From Alopecurus myosuroides (taxonomy: Eukaryota > Streptophyta > Magnoliopsida > Poales > Poaceae), in the NCBI GenBank assembly GCA_028641055.1, contig CM054063.1, forward strand, positions 47,358,920 to 47,422,919: DNA of 64,000 nt, written 5' to 3'. The notes under the pieces were generated by a model, which had not been told where the DNA came from, did not search any database, and worked only from the letters and a program-made list of their open reading frames with translations. A program made the position numbers and the translations under genes. Positions 21,274 through 34,100 of the stretch are shown here, piece by piece. Each line of letters starts with the position of its first letter. Within the stretch, counting starts at the first letter, position 1.

Positions 21274-24200
21274 ATGCCGCCAACAAGGAACAACCCGCCT
21301 GAGCCACCGCCAATCACGGAGCTGTTGACTCAGATGACTCAGGTCGTGACGCAGATGGCCCAGTTTCAGACTAACCAGCACAACAACCAGAATGCTCCAC
21401 GGGTCAGCATCAAGGAGTTCCTCAGTCTGGGTCCGAGAGCTTTCTTGGCAACACGTGAGCCTCTGGATGCTGATGACTGGATCCGGGAGATGGCCAGGGC
21501 TCTGGACATTGCTCACATTGCTGAGGAAGACAAAGTCAAGTATGCCACCTACCTACAGAAGGGTCAGGCAGCTACTTGGTGGGAGAACTACCAGACCATG
21601 AGAGCTGGATACCCAATCACCTGGGGTTGTTTCAAGGATGCCTTCCTGAAGCACCACATCCCAGATGGTCTCATGGAAAGGATGCGTGAAGAGTTTTGCT
21701 CTCTTAAGCAAGGCAAGCTGGACGTCATCGGCTATCAGAACGAGTTCAATCGACTCGCTCGATACGCTGGTGATGAGGTGTCCACTGAGGCTAAGAAGAT
21801 GGCAAGGTTCCGCCGAGGTTTTAACCCGGAACTCAAGTACGCACTCACCAACATCAAGTGCAAAGACTTCGAGGAGCTCGTGAACACCGCGCTCAATGAA
21901 GAAAATGGGCCAAGGCGTTCGAGGAGTCTCGTAAGCACTCGCGTGAGGGTGGTTCCTCCTCCAACATGACCACCCCTCCGCAGAAGCGCCGCATCTGGGT
22001 GCCAAATGGTGCTGTCACTCGGGCTCCATATGACCAAGCTTCTCCAGGCTTTGCTCCCCGCCCACCCAACCCATCTCAGATGCATGGTCAGAGGGTTCCA
22101 ATGGGGCAGCCAAGGCCAGGTCCTCCTCGTGTCGTCACTTGCTACAAGTGCAAGGAGACTGGACACTACGCTGATAAGTGCACTCAGAGGCAGCTACCTC
22201 CACCTCCTCGCCCCAACACCATCCAGGCAATGGTTCGTGCTCCCCCGGCTAAAGCCTTCAACTCCAACAACAGGCCTGTCGGGAGGACCGCGAGGGTGAA
22301 TCATATCAAGGCCGACAAAGCTGAGGAAGCTGCTGACGTCGTTCTCGGTATATTACCCGTAAACTCTTTTCCAGCTAAAGTGTTGTTTGATACCGGAGCA
22401 TCGCATTCTTTTGTGTCAAAGATCTTTGCAACAACGTACAACCTAGTTCTGGTTCCACTAAGCAATCAAATCACTGTTCACTCTCCGGGATCTCAAATGT
22501 TGACTTCCAAGATAAGTATGGACAATCAAATCCTAATTGGAGGTTGCATATTCCTTGCTTCACTCATGTTGCTGGGAAATTCTGACATTGATGTCATTCT
22601 GGGCATGGATTGGTTGAAGACCAACGAAGCAAAAATTGACTGTGCTCAAAAGTCAATAACTCTCTCTCACCCTTCTGGACAGATAGTCTATTCTCCATAT
22701 GGATCAAGTTCTGTTCAGCTGTTCAACCTCGATGCAAAACCTCTACCTCTACTTGAAAATGTTCCGGTGGTTTGTGAATTCCCTGACGTCTTCCCAGAAG
22801 AATTGCCAGGAATGCCTCCGGACAGAGCAGTTGAGTTCATGATCGAGCTTGAGCCAGGTACTGCTCCAATCTCTAAGCATCCATACAAGATAGCTCCTCC
22901 TGAACTGAAATTGTTGAAGGAGCAAATCGATATGTACATGGAGAAAGGTTACATTCAGCCTAGTTCCTCCGCTTGGGGTTGCCCAACTCTGTTTGTTGCC
23001 AAGAAGGATCAAACAAAGAGACTCGTGGTTGACTATCGTCCTCTCAACGAGAAAACCATCAAAAACAAGTATCCAATTCCTCGTATCGATGATCTTTTTG
23101 ATCAACTTGCTGGAGCCTCAATATTCTCAAAGTTGGACTTGAGGATGGGTTACCATCAGATAAAGATCAGAAAGGAAGATATTCCAAAAACAGCTTTCAC
23201 CACTCGGTACGGTCTATATGAATACACCGTCATGTCCTTTGGTCTAACCAATGCACCGGCGACTTTCTCTCAACTGATGAATTCTGTCTTCCATGAATAC
23301 CTCGACAAGTTCGTTGTGGTAAATCTTGATGACATTCTTGTCTACTCCAAATCCGAGGAAGAGCATGGAGAACACCTTCGTCTCACTCTCATGAAACTTC
23401 GCGAGCATCGTCTATATGCCAAGTTCTCCAAGTGTGAGTTCTGGATTCCAGAAGTTGCTTACCTTGGTCATATCATCTCTGCCAAAGGCATAGCCATTGA
23501 CCCAGAAAAGGTTAAGGCAATTGTTGATTGGAAACCTCCTAAGACGGTGAAGCAAGTCAGAAGTTTTCTTGGCTTGGCTAGCTATTGCCGTCGTTTCGTC
23601 CAAAACTTCTCCAAGATTGCTAAACCTCTCACTGATCTCACAAAGAAAGACAAGAAGTTCGTTTGTACTCCACAATGTGATGAGAGTTTCAATCTCTTGA
23701 AGACTAAACTCACTTCCACCCCAGTTCTGGTTGGCCCAGATACTACCAAACCTTTCCAGATATTCTGCGATGCATCTCTCCAAGGTCTAGGAGCAGTTCT
23801 TATGCAAGAACGTCAAGTTGTGGCTTATGCTTCACGTCAATTGAATGCACATGAGCAAAACTATCCCACACATGACCTTGAACTTGCAGCAGTTGTGTTT
23901 GCCCTCAAGAAATGGAGACAATACTTGTTGGGTAACCGCACTGAAATCTTTTCCGGTCATAAGAGTCTGAAATACATCTTCACTCAACCAAATCTAAACC
24001 TCAGGCAAAGGAGATGGATTGAAAAGATTAAAGACTTTGATCTCACCATTTCTTACACTCCAGGCAAGGCTAATGTTATGGCCGATGCTCTCAGTCGCAA
24101 GTCCTATTGCAATAATCTCATGATCATGGAAATCCAACCTCCACTTCATGAAGAATTCCAGAAGCTGAATCTTGGTCTTGTTCCTCAAGGATATCTTGCA

Positions 24201-25661
24201 AGCTTGACAGCTAGTCCAACTCTCGAGGACAAGATTCGTTCTGAACAACTTCGTGATGCTGAAATCAAGAAGATTGTAGAGCACATCAAAGAAGGCAATG
24301 ATAAATTCAAGTCCTTCTCAATTGATGACAAGGGAACTGTGTTCTTTGAAGGACGCATTGCAGTTCCTCAGATTCAAAGTCTCAAAGATGTCATTCTCAA
24401 GGAGGCTCATGAAACTCCTCTATCCATCCACCCTGGAAGTACAAAGATGTACCAGGATCTTAAGACACTGTATTGGTGGCCTGGCATGAAACGTGAAATT
24501 GCTCAATACGTTTCTGAATGCGACGTTTGTCAACGTGTTAAGGCAGTCCATCAGAAAACAGCAGGTCTACTCCAACCTCTGAAAATTCCTGAGTGGAAGT
24601 GGGACATGATTGAAATGGACTTCGTCACTGGTTTTCCAAAGTCCAAGAAGGGCAACGATGCAATCTTCGTTGTTATTGATCGTCTCACTAAGGTAGCTCA
24701 CTTCTTTGCTGTCAAAGAAACAATCTCAGCTAGCCAGTTAGCAGAGCTCTACACAACAAAGATTGTTCCCCTTCATGGTGTTCCATTGGAAATAAGCTCA
24801 GACCGTGGAAGCATATTCACTTCTCATTTCTGGAAGAGTTTCCAAGATGCATTGGGCACCAAACTTCTGTTCAGCACAGCTTATCACCCTCAGTCTCAGG
24901 GGCAAGTCGAAAGAGTCAATCAGATTCTCGAGGATATGCTCAGAGCATGTGGTCTCTCCTTTGGCATGAAATGGGAGGATTGCCTTCCATATGTTGAATT
25001 CTCCTACAACAACAGCTTCCAAGCAAGCCTAGGTATGGCACCATTTGAAGCACTCTATGGCCGCAGATGCAGGAGTCCAATCAATTGGTCTGGAGCTGGT
25101 GAACGTTCACTCTTAGGCCCTGACATTGTTAAGGAAGCCGAAGAGAAAGTTCGTATCATTCGTGACAATCTCAAGATTGCTCAGTCTCGTTAGAAAAGCT
25201 ATTATGACAGCAAGCACAGAGATATGATCTATGCACCTGGTGACAAAGCATATCTACGTGTAACTCCCCTCAGAGGCACTCATCGTTTTGGTGTGAAAGG
25301 AAAGCTTGCACCAAGATACATTGGTCCTTTCAACATTCTCTCAAGGCGTGCGGAAAATGCTTATCGTCTTGAACTTCCAGAAAAACTATCTAAGGTGCAC
25401 GATGTGTTTCACGTGTCACAGCTCAAGAAGTGTTTCAAAGATCCAGATCGTGCAGTTGATCATGATTCCATTGAACTGCAAGATGATCTATCTTATGAGG
25501 AGCACCCTGTTCGTATTCTCGATGAGGCCGAGCGTAAGACTCGCAACAAGAGCACCAAGTTCTTGAAAGTGCAGTGGTCGCATCATTCCGATAAAGAGGC
25601 AACGTGGGAGACCGAAGAGGATCTTCGAAAGAAGTATCCGGACCTTTTCGCTTCTCAGTAA
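21274..25661 (+). pseudogene. Gypsy gag-pol polyprotein, broken
   Basis: Capsid-type gag from 21274 (ELLTQMTQVVTQMAQFQ, later WWENYQTMRAGYPITW), then a frameshift by one missing base near 21905-21910. The CCHC knuckle ([14 protein letters not shown], about 22141-22182) lies after it. The protease has DTGASHSF. The reverse transcriptase has [17 protein letters not shown] and the catalytic pair in NLDD, where F/Y-I-D-D is usual, so the DD is intact but its neighbour is odd. RNase H keeps CDAS, DLELAAV and ADALSR but has SGHKSLKYI where TDHKSLKYI is typical, losing one catalytic Asp. Integrase has the HHCC region and D, D, E residues (MDFV, SDRGS, QVERVN). A nonsense TAG at 25191-25193 separates the integrase end. 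The last part (25224-25661) ends in a chromodomain (KVQWSHHSDKEATWE), which targets integration to chromatin marks in this clade. Confidence 0.95.
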
Positions 25662-25685
25662 GGAATCTCGGGGCGCGATTCCTTC

Positions 25686-25697
25686 AAGGGGGGGGGG
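25686..25697 (+). other. Gypsy polypurine tract
   Basis: AA followed by ten G, five bases before the 3' LTR. This is the plus-strand primer site. Confidence 0.85.
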
Positions 25698-25702
25698 CGT
25701 TT

Positions 25703-28700
25703 TGTAACATCCCAAGTATGAAAATACCCCTAGAATGTTTGTTTTCTTGTTTAATTAAAGTATTGCATCATGTCATCATATTTATTTCCTTGTTTGCATT
25801 TGTTTTGCATCTGTTTTTATTCTGTTTTCATAATGGTAATTCAAACAATTTCAAATGCTGTGTTTCATACTTGTCATGTTACAATATTTTCAAATCAAAA
25901 GTTCAAACCAAAATCTCATGTTGTTTCCAATTATTCCATAATTTTCAACTATTAATAATGAGGGCTTTTAATCAACCCATTAATTCCAACTGGTAATTCA
26001 AATTCAAATAAAAAACATTCAAACAGCACCCCAATTGAATATGTGCAAATTACCAAACATTCTAATTTGTTGTTTCTATTTCAAACTCCAAGGTTCATGC
26101 CATTTAAGATTTTTGTTTCAAATAATGCACTTAATAGTAAAATTCATCCAAATGCAAGCAATTACAAAACAGCATATAAAGTTGAATTTTTACAAAACCA
26201 AAGTTAACATTGGGTTGTGCTTGACCTAAATAGCCCACCCAAATTTTTATAAAATTTTTGCTAACCCCAAAATCATCTTTTTCTTCCTATTCTATTTTCA
26301 GCAAAAAAAAAACAGGAGAAAAAAAATTAGAAAAAGAAAACGAGGGGAGAGAGAGGCTGTGGGCTCAGCCATCGCGAGCCCAGCCCAACTAACTTACCCG
26401 CAGCTGGCCCGATACCGGTTCGTTTCTGTTTCCCTTCGTCATCGTGTACGGCAGCAATCTGGCCGGAGCCACGTCGACGACCGCGGCCGAGCGACGGCGA
26501 TCCGCGCAACCCTAGACCCTATAAGACTACCTAGGACCCTGCGCGCAGCCCTAGACCTAGCCTACCCCCCATCCCCTTGAGACCGCCGCCGTTTTCCTCT
26601 GCCCGCCGCGATCTCCTCTCTCTGCTACTCACCGGAGTTCTTCTCTGAAATCCCGATGTCCGCCGCCGTTGCAGCCCCCCATCTCCCTCGCTGACCACGG
26701 GGATTGAACCACCACTTCTCCCGCGAACGGTTGGACACCACAGTAGCCGAGGAGGAGGTCCACGCCGTCGCCGCCATCTTCCACGTGTCCGTCGACGATC
26801 TGCACCGAGCCTCTGCTCGACTACAATTCGCCGGTGAGCGTCACCTGTCCTCCACCTCCCTCTTCTCTGCACGAGCGTAACACCAGCGCGCACCAGATCC
26901 CAGTAGCAGCAACGATCCCTCCGTCCACGGCGCAGCAGTACCACGTTGATCGCCGCCGGCATCGTGTCTGTCAGGTTTCAGTCTTGCGAGCGCGCGTTGA
27001 AAATTTCAGTTAACCACAACACTGAAGAACAACCTGTCCGCGTCCCTGTTTCTGACAGAAACATTCGCTTACTGCACTGGTTACAGTGCATCGCTCGCTC
27101 GCGCACGGTCGCGAGTTCGATCCCTGGCGCTGCGGATTAAAGCCAATCTTTTTCGCCCACGGCTGACAGGCAGGCCCCACCTGTCTGTGGCCCTTGCTGC
27201 CACACCAGCACGCGCGCATGCCACGCTGGCCCCAGGCCCACTGGCAGTGCCTGGGGTTAGGTAGCAGTGCGGTAACAATTTATTTCCAGCACGTTTCTTT
27301 TAAATCTAAGCCCTTTTAATTCACAGATTAGTCCTCAAAATGAAAACCTTAATAACTTTTAAATTATAACTCCAAATAATAAAAATAAAATATGTGCACT
27401 GCTCTAAATTAAATTACCTATCTATCTAAACCATTTGTTTCCTGTTTTGACTAATTTAAATACATTTCAAATTTGAATTCAAATAATTCATTTGTAAATT
27501 GCTAAAATCCATAACTAATTCATACTTAAGCCAAATAATGAAAATAAAATATGTTTTCCATGCTATTTCAAATAAACTTTTCAAATATAAATTTTGTTTC
27601 ATGTTTTGAATAATTTAAATTGCTTAAATAATTTAAACCTTGTTTAAATCATTTAAATTTGATAAAATCATAAGTTGCTCAATTTAAATTATTTTTGAAC
27701 ATGCAAAATATGTTTTCAAACTAGAAAGTTATAAACTTTTCAAATGTGAATTTGAATTTATGTTTTGAACAAATAAAATTCAAATAATATTTAAACTTAT
27801 TTAAAATTCATTCAAGACTTGTTTAATCTTGTTTAATTCATAATTAAATCATTGTAATTCCTTTTTCAATATTTGAAACATGTAATCCAACTAAAATTTT
27901 GTATTCTTTTCAAATATGAATTTTGTTATTTATTTTGCACAATTTAAATTGTTGAAAACAACAACTATTTGTGTAAGCCCTTTAAGGAACCAAAATTTCT
28001 CTAACTTAATAACTAAAATTCTAAATTAGTAAACCTTATTTCCAATTGATTCTATGGTTGTTATTTTGTTGTTTTCCTCATCCATGCATCATGATAATCC
28101 ACTTTCATCTTTTGGTTAATTGGAAAACAATTGTTCCAACCAAAATTCATGTGCTTTTCTTATGCAACTCAAAATTGCATATGTGTCCATTTAAATTGTG
28201 TTACCAAGTCCACTAGTTTATTTTGATGCATCCCATTAACTTGACATGCATCATCGCATGATTGTGCACTATGCCATGATATTGATTGTTTATATTTCTG
28301 TCTTGTTTTTTTGCTTCTTCTCGAATAGACGACGACGTTGAGACAGACGATCTTTACAGCACCCCTTCTGAGGATCTAGCTCAGTACCAGGCTGCTGAGT
28401 TTGCAGGCAAGTTATCACTCACATGAACCATTGTGTTCCTTCAACATTGGTTACCGATACTTTCCGTTGTCTATTTTGCTAGCCCTATGTATAGTTGTTT
28501 CTGTTACGAACCTATCACATGAATCCCTTAACCCTGATATTGCCTCACCTCCACTCCTACAACCCTATTGTTTGAGCCAGTGTCTTACTAGCATGCTTAG
28601 GTTGTTTTGCTCGAGTTCTGTTACCCGTTACTTTCTGTTACTACTCTATTATGTTCTGGGGGCTCGATGTTAATCAATCAACCTGTTAATAATAATATGC

Positions 28701-30133
28701 TGATAAGGCACCGGCAGGAGGCCCTGTGTGGTTTTGAGGCCTGCTAGTGTCGACCCTAATAGGAAAAGGGTCTTGTCTACTGATCCATGATGAGCGCACT
28801 ATCCGCATGTGGGAAGCGTGTATGGGCGCCCCCTCAATTTGATTCGATTCGCATCTCGTCCAAATCGCCTCATTTAGTTCGTGTTTTCCATTTGCCGCAT
28901 GCATGTTTTTGCGAGCCCAGCGCAGGGTGGAACTTTTGTAGTCGGCATATAGGGGGACACGTTCTTAGAGTGCTATGAGGGTCCCTTTTCTTCGGGGCTC
29001 GATTAGCCGTGTGCCTAAGGTGCTTTGGGCTTGATGCGAATAAGAGTTGAGTTGTGTTGAGTGCCCCGCTTGGTGGGAAGCATCCCATCTGGCGGGTTAT
29101 TCTTACGTGTACGGCCAAATTGGTGCACCCCTGCAGGGATAAATCTTCTCGAGAAGCCGTGTTTTCCGCGGTTATGGTTAACTTGGTGAAAGTACTGGCT
29201 AACAAGTACTCAGAACAACTTACACCTAACTATTGATAACTTGACTAGTAATAGACTTATTGACACAACAACTTGATCCATTATTCATTAATCCAACTGT
29301 GTGAGTTATCCTCGGACTGCTTCTTTGGATAAGGGGCGAGATCCAGGATGGGTTTGTTTGATGTTATCTTTCAGTTGGTCACTATACGCTATCTTATCCC
29401 CTTTCTGTTAGTTGGAAGTTGTAGTTTTCTGTAGTTGGTTAGCGCAGCCAGTTGCAGCATCTTTTATATCCCCTTTCTTCCGTTGAACCCAAGGCATCTG
29501 TGCTTGGTGTTGACGGGCTACACTTTGGTGAACTGTGAGTCTTGCTTGTCAGTACGTTTATGTACTGACCCCTTTGGGGCTGTGGTTTCCGCAGACTACG
29601 CTTACGAGGATACAGGTGACGGCTACTACGTGGAGTTTGACGAGGCTGCTGACGAGTAGGTAGCGGACCCGGGCAGGATCCGAGACATCGTGGATGGGCT
29701 CCGTCTTTCTTTCAGTTCCCGGCTTCTTAAGCCTATTTGGATTTGTCTGTACTCAGACCCTTTGAATGCTTCCGCTGAGATGTAATGATGTTATGTTGGG
29801 ACATGTGTCCTCTGGATGATTGTATTTGCTATCTCTGCTCTAGTGAGAGCCATTTGCAACTTACTTCAATCTTTTGTGTCTTAGAGATATGTCGTGCTAT
29901 CATTCTGTTACAAACCGTTGACGTACCATGTGTGTATGGTATGAAGTACGTCAATGGTAGTGTCCTGATTTCTATGGGATAGTTTACGTCGACGCTGAAC
30001 AAATAGGGGTTGGTTGTCACACATACGTGTGTTGGCCTACTCGTAAGAGGACGCGGGTGCCGGTAAGCCCCGTAATCCAATCTACTACTGTTCAACGGAA
30101 CGGCGAGTATCCTCTAGAAGTCCGGGTGCGACA
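25703..30133 (+). repeat. Gypsy 3' LTR
   Basis: 4431 bp, nearly identical to the 5' LTR. It repeats the exon-like segments (second segment 18065-18142 corresponds to about 28328-28405, third ends at 29659) with two amino-acid changes in the third segment (P to T, D to G). The tRNA-like unit is at 27069-27153 with T5 at 27149-27153. Confidence 0.95.
27069..27153 (+). other. tRNA-like Pol III unit in the gypsy 3' LTR
   Basis: Same A-box-like and B-box sequences and T5 run as at 16805-16889, unchanged between the LTRs. Confidence 0.5.
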
Positions 30134-30138
30134 TCGCC
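30134..30138. repeat. Right TSD of the gypsy element (TCGCC)
   Basis: Identical to 15426-15430. Confidence 0.95.
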
Positions 30139-30157
30139 CTTATATAGCCCCAGACCA

Positions 30158-30462
30158 ACCGCACCGGAAATTTCCGGTATTAAGGCCGGATATTCCGGGG
30201 TCCGGAAATTTGGGCCTTAATATTCCGCCCAAATATCCGGTGTGCCTTCTGCGAGCGGGCACGCTGGATAGTTGGGGGATTATTCGAGTCCAATTCGAAC
30301 CCCGGATATTTCCGGGGCTTAAGGCCTGGAATATTCCGGGTCCCCGGAAATTTCCGCTCAAATTTCCGGTGTGCCATCTGTGAGCGGGCACATCGGAAAT
30401 GGGCGAAATTTCTGAGACAAATGTCTGAGGGCCGGAATATTCCGGGCCCTAGGCCGGAATTT
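30158..30462. repeat. CCGGAAATTTCCGG block in the copia internal spacer
   Basis: Repeated CCGGAAATTTCCGG, CCGGATATTCCGG and the spacer word TCTGCGAGCGGGCA / TCTGTGAGCGGGCA at about 30247 and 30376. It continues the copia spacer that the gypsy element interrupted. Confidence 0.75.
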
Positions 30463-30840
30463 ACGGTGTTCCCACGCCATCCGAGTATTTGTGGAAGATG
30501 GAACAAGTCGTGAGCCTCCAAAAACGAAAAACACAAACGAACGCACGAACACGAGGAAGACATAAAAACACATCAAGTACAAATACAAAAGAAAAGGTTG
30601 GTGGCCGAAGCCACCGTGTTTGAGTGATACCAAGGAGCCGCGAAGATGTATCTTGGACTCAAAAGTATAACTCACGTTTTAAGCACTATAAGTCACAAAT
30701 TGACTAGATATGCATGACGTTTTGGTTGTTTTGCGCATGATAGGTGGAGTGTTTGTTCATGAGTTGAACTACGCTCCCCCTATGCCCATGCCTGCATCTA
30801 AACTAGATAGCACATATAGTGAAGGTACTCATGCAAGGGT

Positions 30841-31171
30841 TCAAGAGAAGTTAGACGCATCGATCACATTTAGTTCATTCCTCAAACCCCGAAATCTTGG
30901 TTCATGAAGGGCCTTCGTGAAGATATCCGCGAGTTGATCCTTGGTTGCTACATAGGAGAGGTCAATATCACCCTTCTCAACATGATCCCGAATAAAGTGA
31001 TGTCGTATCTCAATGTGCTTCGTCTTGGAGTGAAGAACGGGATTGTAGGCGATCTTGATGGCACTCTCATTGTCGCACAAGAGAGGAACTTTGTCGAAGA
31101 CGATACCATAATCTCTCAATGTTTGCCGCATCCAAAGTAATTGATCACAACAACTCGCCGCGGAGATGTAT
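30841..31171 (-). pseudogene. Copia RNase H, C-terminal end of pol
   Basis: The minus strand encodes the last ~110 residues of a Ty1-copia polyprotein: LLWMRQTLRDYGI, LLCDNESAIKIAYNP, HIEIRHHFIRDHVEKGDI, QLADIFTKALHEPRFRGLRNEL. The DNESAI aspartate and ADIFTKAL are the hallmark RNase H motifs. The stop is at 30841. The upstream part is cut at 31171/31172 by LTR A and is missing from the window because of the later deletion at 50894/50895. Apparent ORF residues beyond 31172 belong to the LTR. Confidence 0.92.
31167..31171. repeat. Left flank of the LTR array (TGTAT, expected TSD)
   Basis: The five bases before LTR A. The matching right copy was lost in the deletion at 50894/50895. Confidence 0.4.
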
Positions 31172-34100
31172 TGTAACACCTGGGGTGTTACCCTATTAGG
31201 AAGTGTTTGTTTCCTTTTTGCTTGCATCACATGCATCATATTGCATTGCACCATGTTTGCATCACAACTGAAAAATTCAAAACAATTTAAACCTTCACAC
31301 ATGTCTAAAAATTTCAATTGAAAGTTGCAACTCAAATTGTTTTCAATAAGTTGAAGTTGAATTTATTTCAAATTTCCTGCTAAGTAAAGTTTTCCCTGTT
31401 ATTAAAACCCTAATGTCAATTCAAAAATTCAAAGCAACTCAATCCTACTTATCATATTTTCAATGTGGGTTTAAAAATTAAAATTTTGCAAACAAATTAA
31501 ATTAAATGATGCTTGCAAAATTTCTTGAGCTTATTAAATAAAACTTTGCTTATTTCCAAAATTTCCAAAATTTCCATAATCAAACCTTATTTGGAATTCA
31601 AATAACAAATTAGAAATTAAATTAATACTCTAAATTTTGAAGTTAATGTTAACATTACTTTTAATTGATGTTTTGCAAATTAACAAAATTTATTTATAAA
31701 ATAAAAAGAAAACCCTAACCCCTTTTGTATCCCTCTCTCCCTTTTATTCCTTACAAAAAAAAAGTCAAAAGGAGAAAATAACAAAGTAGAGGGAGGCAGC
31801 CAGCCCACCTGCTTTTCTAAGCCCACCCCTTATTTCTCCCCCAAGACCATCTCTTCCTGGCCCAGTACCCCCCACCTTCCTTGTCGTCTTCCCCCTCGTT
31901 GCTGTCATCACCGTACGATAGCAGCAGAACCACCCGATCGATCGCCTCCCCTCCTGGATGACCGCCGTACCGAGCTCGCCCCCCCATATAGCTTCCCCTC
32001 ACCCCTCTGCCTAAACCCTACCCCTCCTCATCCTCCACAGCGCCACCCTCCATCTCTCTTCTGTTCTTCTGAACCTGCATCCACACCTCCTGTCTCTCCT
32101 CTGAACCTTCCATGGCCGGAGAAGAAGGCGCTCGGCGCCGGGGGCTGGGCAACTGCCACGGGCCGCTGACGGCGGGAATGGAACCGCAGCTATCCCCTCT
32201 ACCGCCTCGCCCCTTCGCCGTTTGCTGGGAGACGCTGTGGTGGTCGCGCCGTCGCCGGCCACCGTCGCTCTCCTCTCCATCGGCAGCGCCTCCTCGACAA
32301 ACAGAACGTGGTGAGCGCTCCGTATTCCCCTTCCCCTCTCCTGTCCGCACCCACACCCGCCCTAGGCACACACCGCACTCACCGCGAGCACTGTTCCCCG
32401 TCGTGCGCCTCCTTGTTCTGCCGCCGGCGAGCGCTACCAGGATCGTCAGGTTCAGACTGAACCTGTTCGGGTTCAGTAAACGCCACCGAAACCTGTCAAA
32501 AACCCGCGGACCTGTCTCTGAACACAACAGACGCATCACCGCACTGGTTAAGTTCCTTTCAACGCAGCGCAGCGACCCGGGGTCGATCCCCCGCGGGCGC
32601 AACCCCCCCTTTTTGCGATTTTCGTCAGCGCGCAGCAGGGCCCACTGGACCGCGGTGCCCTGTCACCTCCTAACCGCGCCCACGCAGCGCCAGCGTGGCC
32701 TGGGCCCTCTGTCAGTGGCTGTGTACAGCCACTGCAGAGTAACAAAAGGTTTTAATTTTTGTTGTTTTAATTTTCAGCCCTTAAAAATTGCAGATTAGTC
32801 CTCTATTCTAAATTGATAATAACTCTCAAAATATAACTCTAAATAACAAAAGTAAATTATGTTTATTGTTCTAAATTAAATTGTCTATCCAACTATGCCA
32901 TTTGTTTTCTGTTTTGAATTTTCAAAATGCAATTCAAATTTGAATTCAAATAATTCAATTGTAATTTGCAACAATTCATAAATAATTCATACTAATTCCA
33001 AATAAGGCAAATAAAATATGTTTTCCATACCATTTTGAATAACCTTTTCAAATATAAATTTTGTTTCATGGTTTGAATAATTTAAATTGCCTAAATAATT
33101 TAATACTTGTTTAATTCATTTAAATTTGATAAAATCATAACTTGCTCAAAATAAAATAATTTTGAACATGCAAAATATGTTTTCAAACCATCAAAGTGTG
33201 AACTTTTCAAATGTGAGTTTGAATTTATGTTTTGAACAAATAAAACTTCAATTAAATTCAAACTTGTTTTAAATCCATTTAAAACTTGTTTAATATTGTT
33301 TAATTCATAATTAAATTATCCTAATTCCAATTTCAATATTTGAAACATGTAATCCACCTAAAATTTTGTGCTCTAATCAAATATGAACTTTGTTATCTGT
33401 TTTGAACAATTTAACTTGATGAAAACAACCAAATGCTTGTGTGACACCTTTAAGTAACCAAAATTCCCAAAACTTAATTAGTGAATTTCAAAATGGGTAA
33501 CCCTTATTTCCAACTGGTTCTATTGTTGTTATTTTGTTGTTTTACTCATCCATGCATCATGCTAATCCACCTTCACCTGTTGATTAGTTGGAAAACAAAT
33601 AATCTAACCAAAATTCATGGGCTTTTCATATGCAACTCAAATTGCATATGGGTCCATTTAAACATGTTATCATGTCAACTAGTTTATTTCTATGCATCCA
33701 TTAAATTGTCATGCATCCATATCTTGATCATGCTGGATCTTTTGCCGTAGTAGTAATTGTTACATCCGGTGTTTGTTCGAGGATCGTTGCTTCTTCCCGG
33801 ATAGGACGTTGAGATGATGTGAGCAACGACAAGTTCTGCTACCTTGCGGGATCTCAGGCAAGTATACTCACTTGCTGCCAAATGGCTGCCTTTCATCACT
33901 TGTTACCGATTCTTTCCGTTGTTCTTGTTCTAGCTTGTTGATACGATGCTTGTGTCTCGATCCTATTATATGTTTACCTTGCAGCCATGATATAGCCTTT
34001 CCTTCCACTTCCTATTAACTGTTGATTGTTTACCTCGTTGCCTTCGTGTCGTAGCTGCATGCTTAGGGTTGCTCTTGCTCGAGTCTGTTGTCGGTTACTT

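Larger units (their letters stand above)
15431..30133 (+). mobile_element. Ty3-gypsy chromovirus (Tekay/Del type) with 4.4-kb LTRs
   Basis: A structurally complete 14.7-kb LTR retrotransposon in the copia element: LTRs at 15431-19870 and 25703-30133, perfect 5-bp TSD, primer-binding site, an extra ORF, gag, pol and polypurine tract in order. The domain order protease, reverse transcriptase, RNase H, integrase, chromodomain and the very long LTRs fit the Tekay (Del) clade. The two LTRs differ only at scattered sites and short indels, pointing to recent insertion. It is not autonomous now: gag-pol has a frameshift, a nonsense codon and a lost RNase H aspartate. Confidence 0.95.

Noticed and set aside
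32112..32798. 228-codon ORF in LTR A (also 36908, 50618)
   Set aside because: GC-rich leader of the LTR; it runs through the donor-like GTGAGC and the tRNA-like block, lacks domain features, and is open mainly because of base composition.
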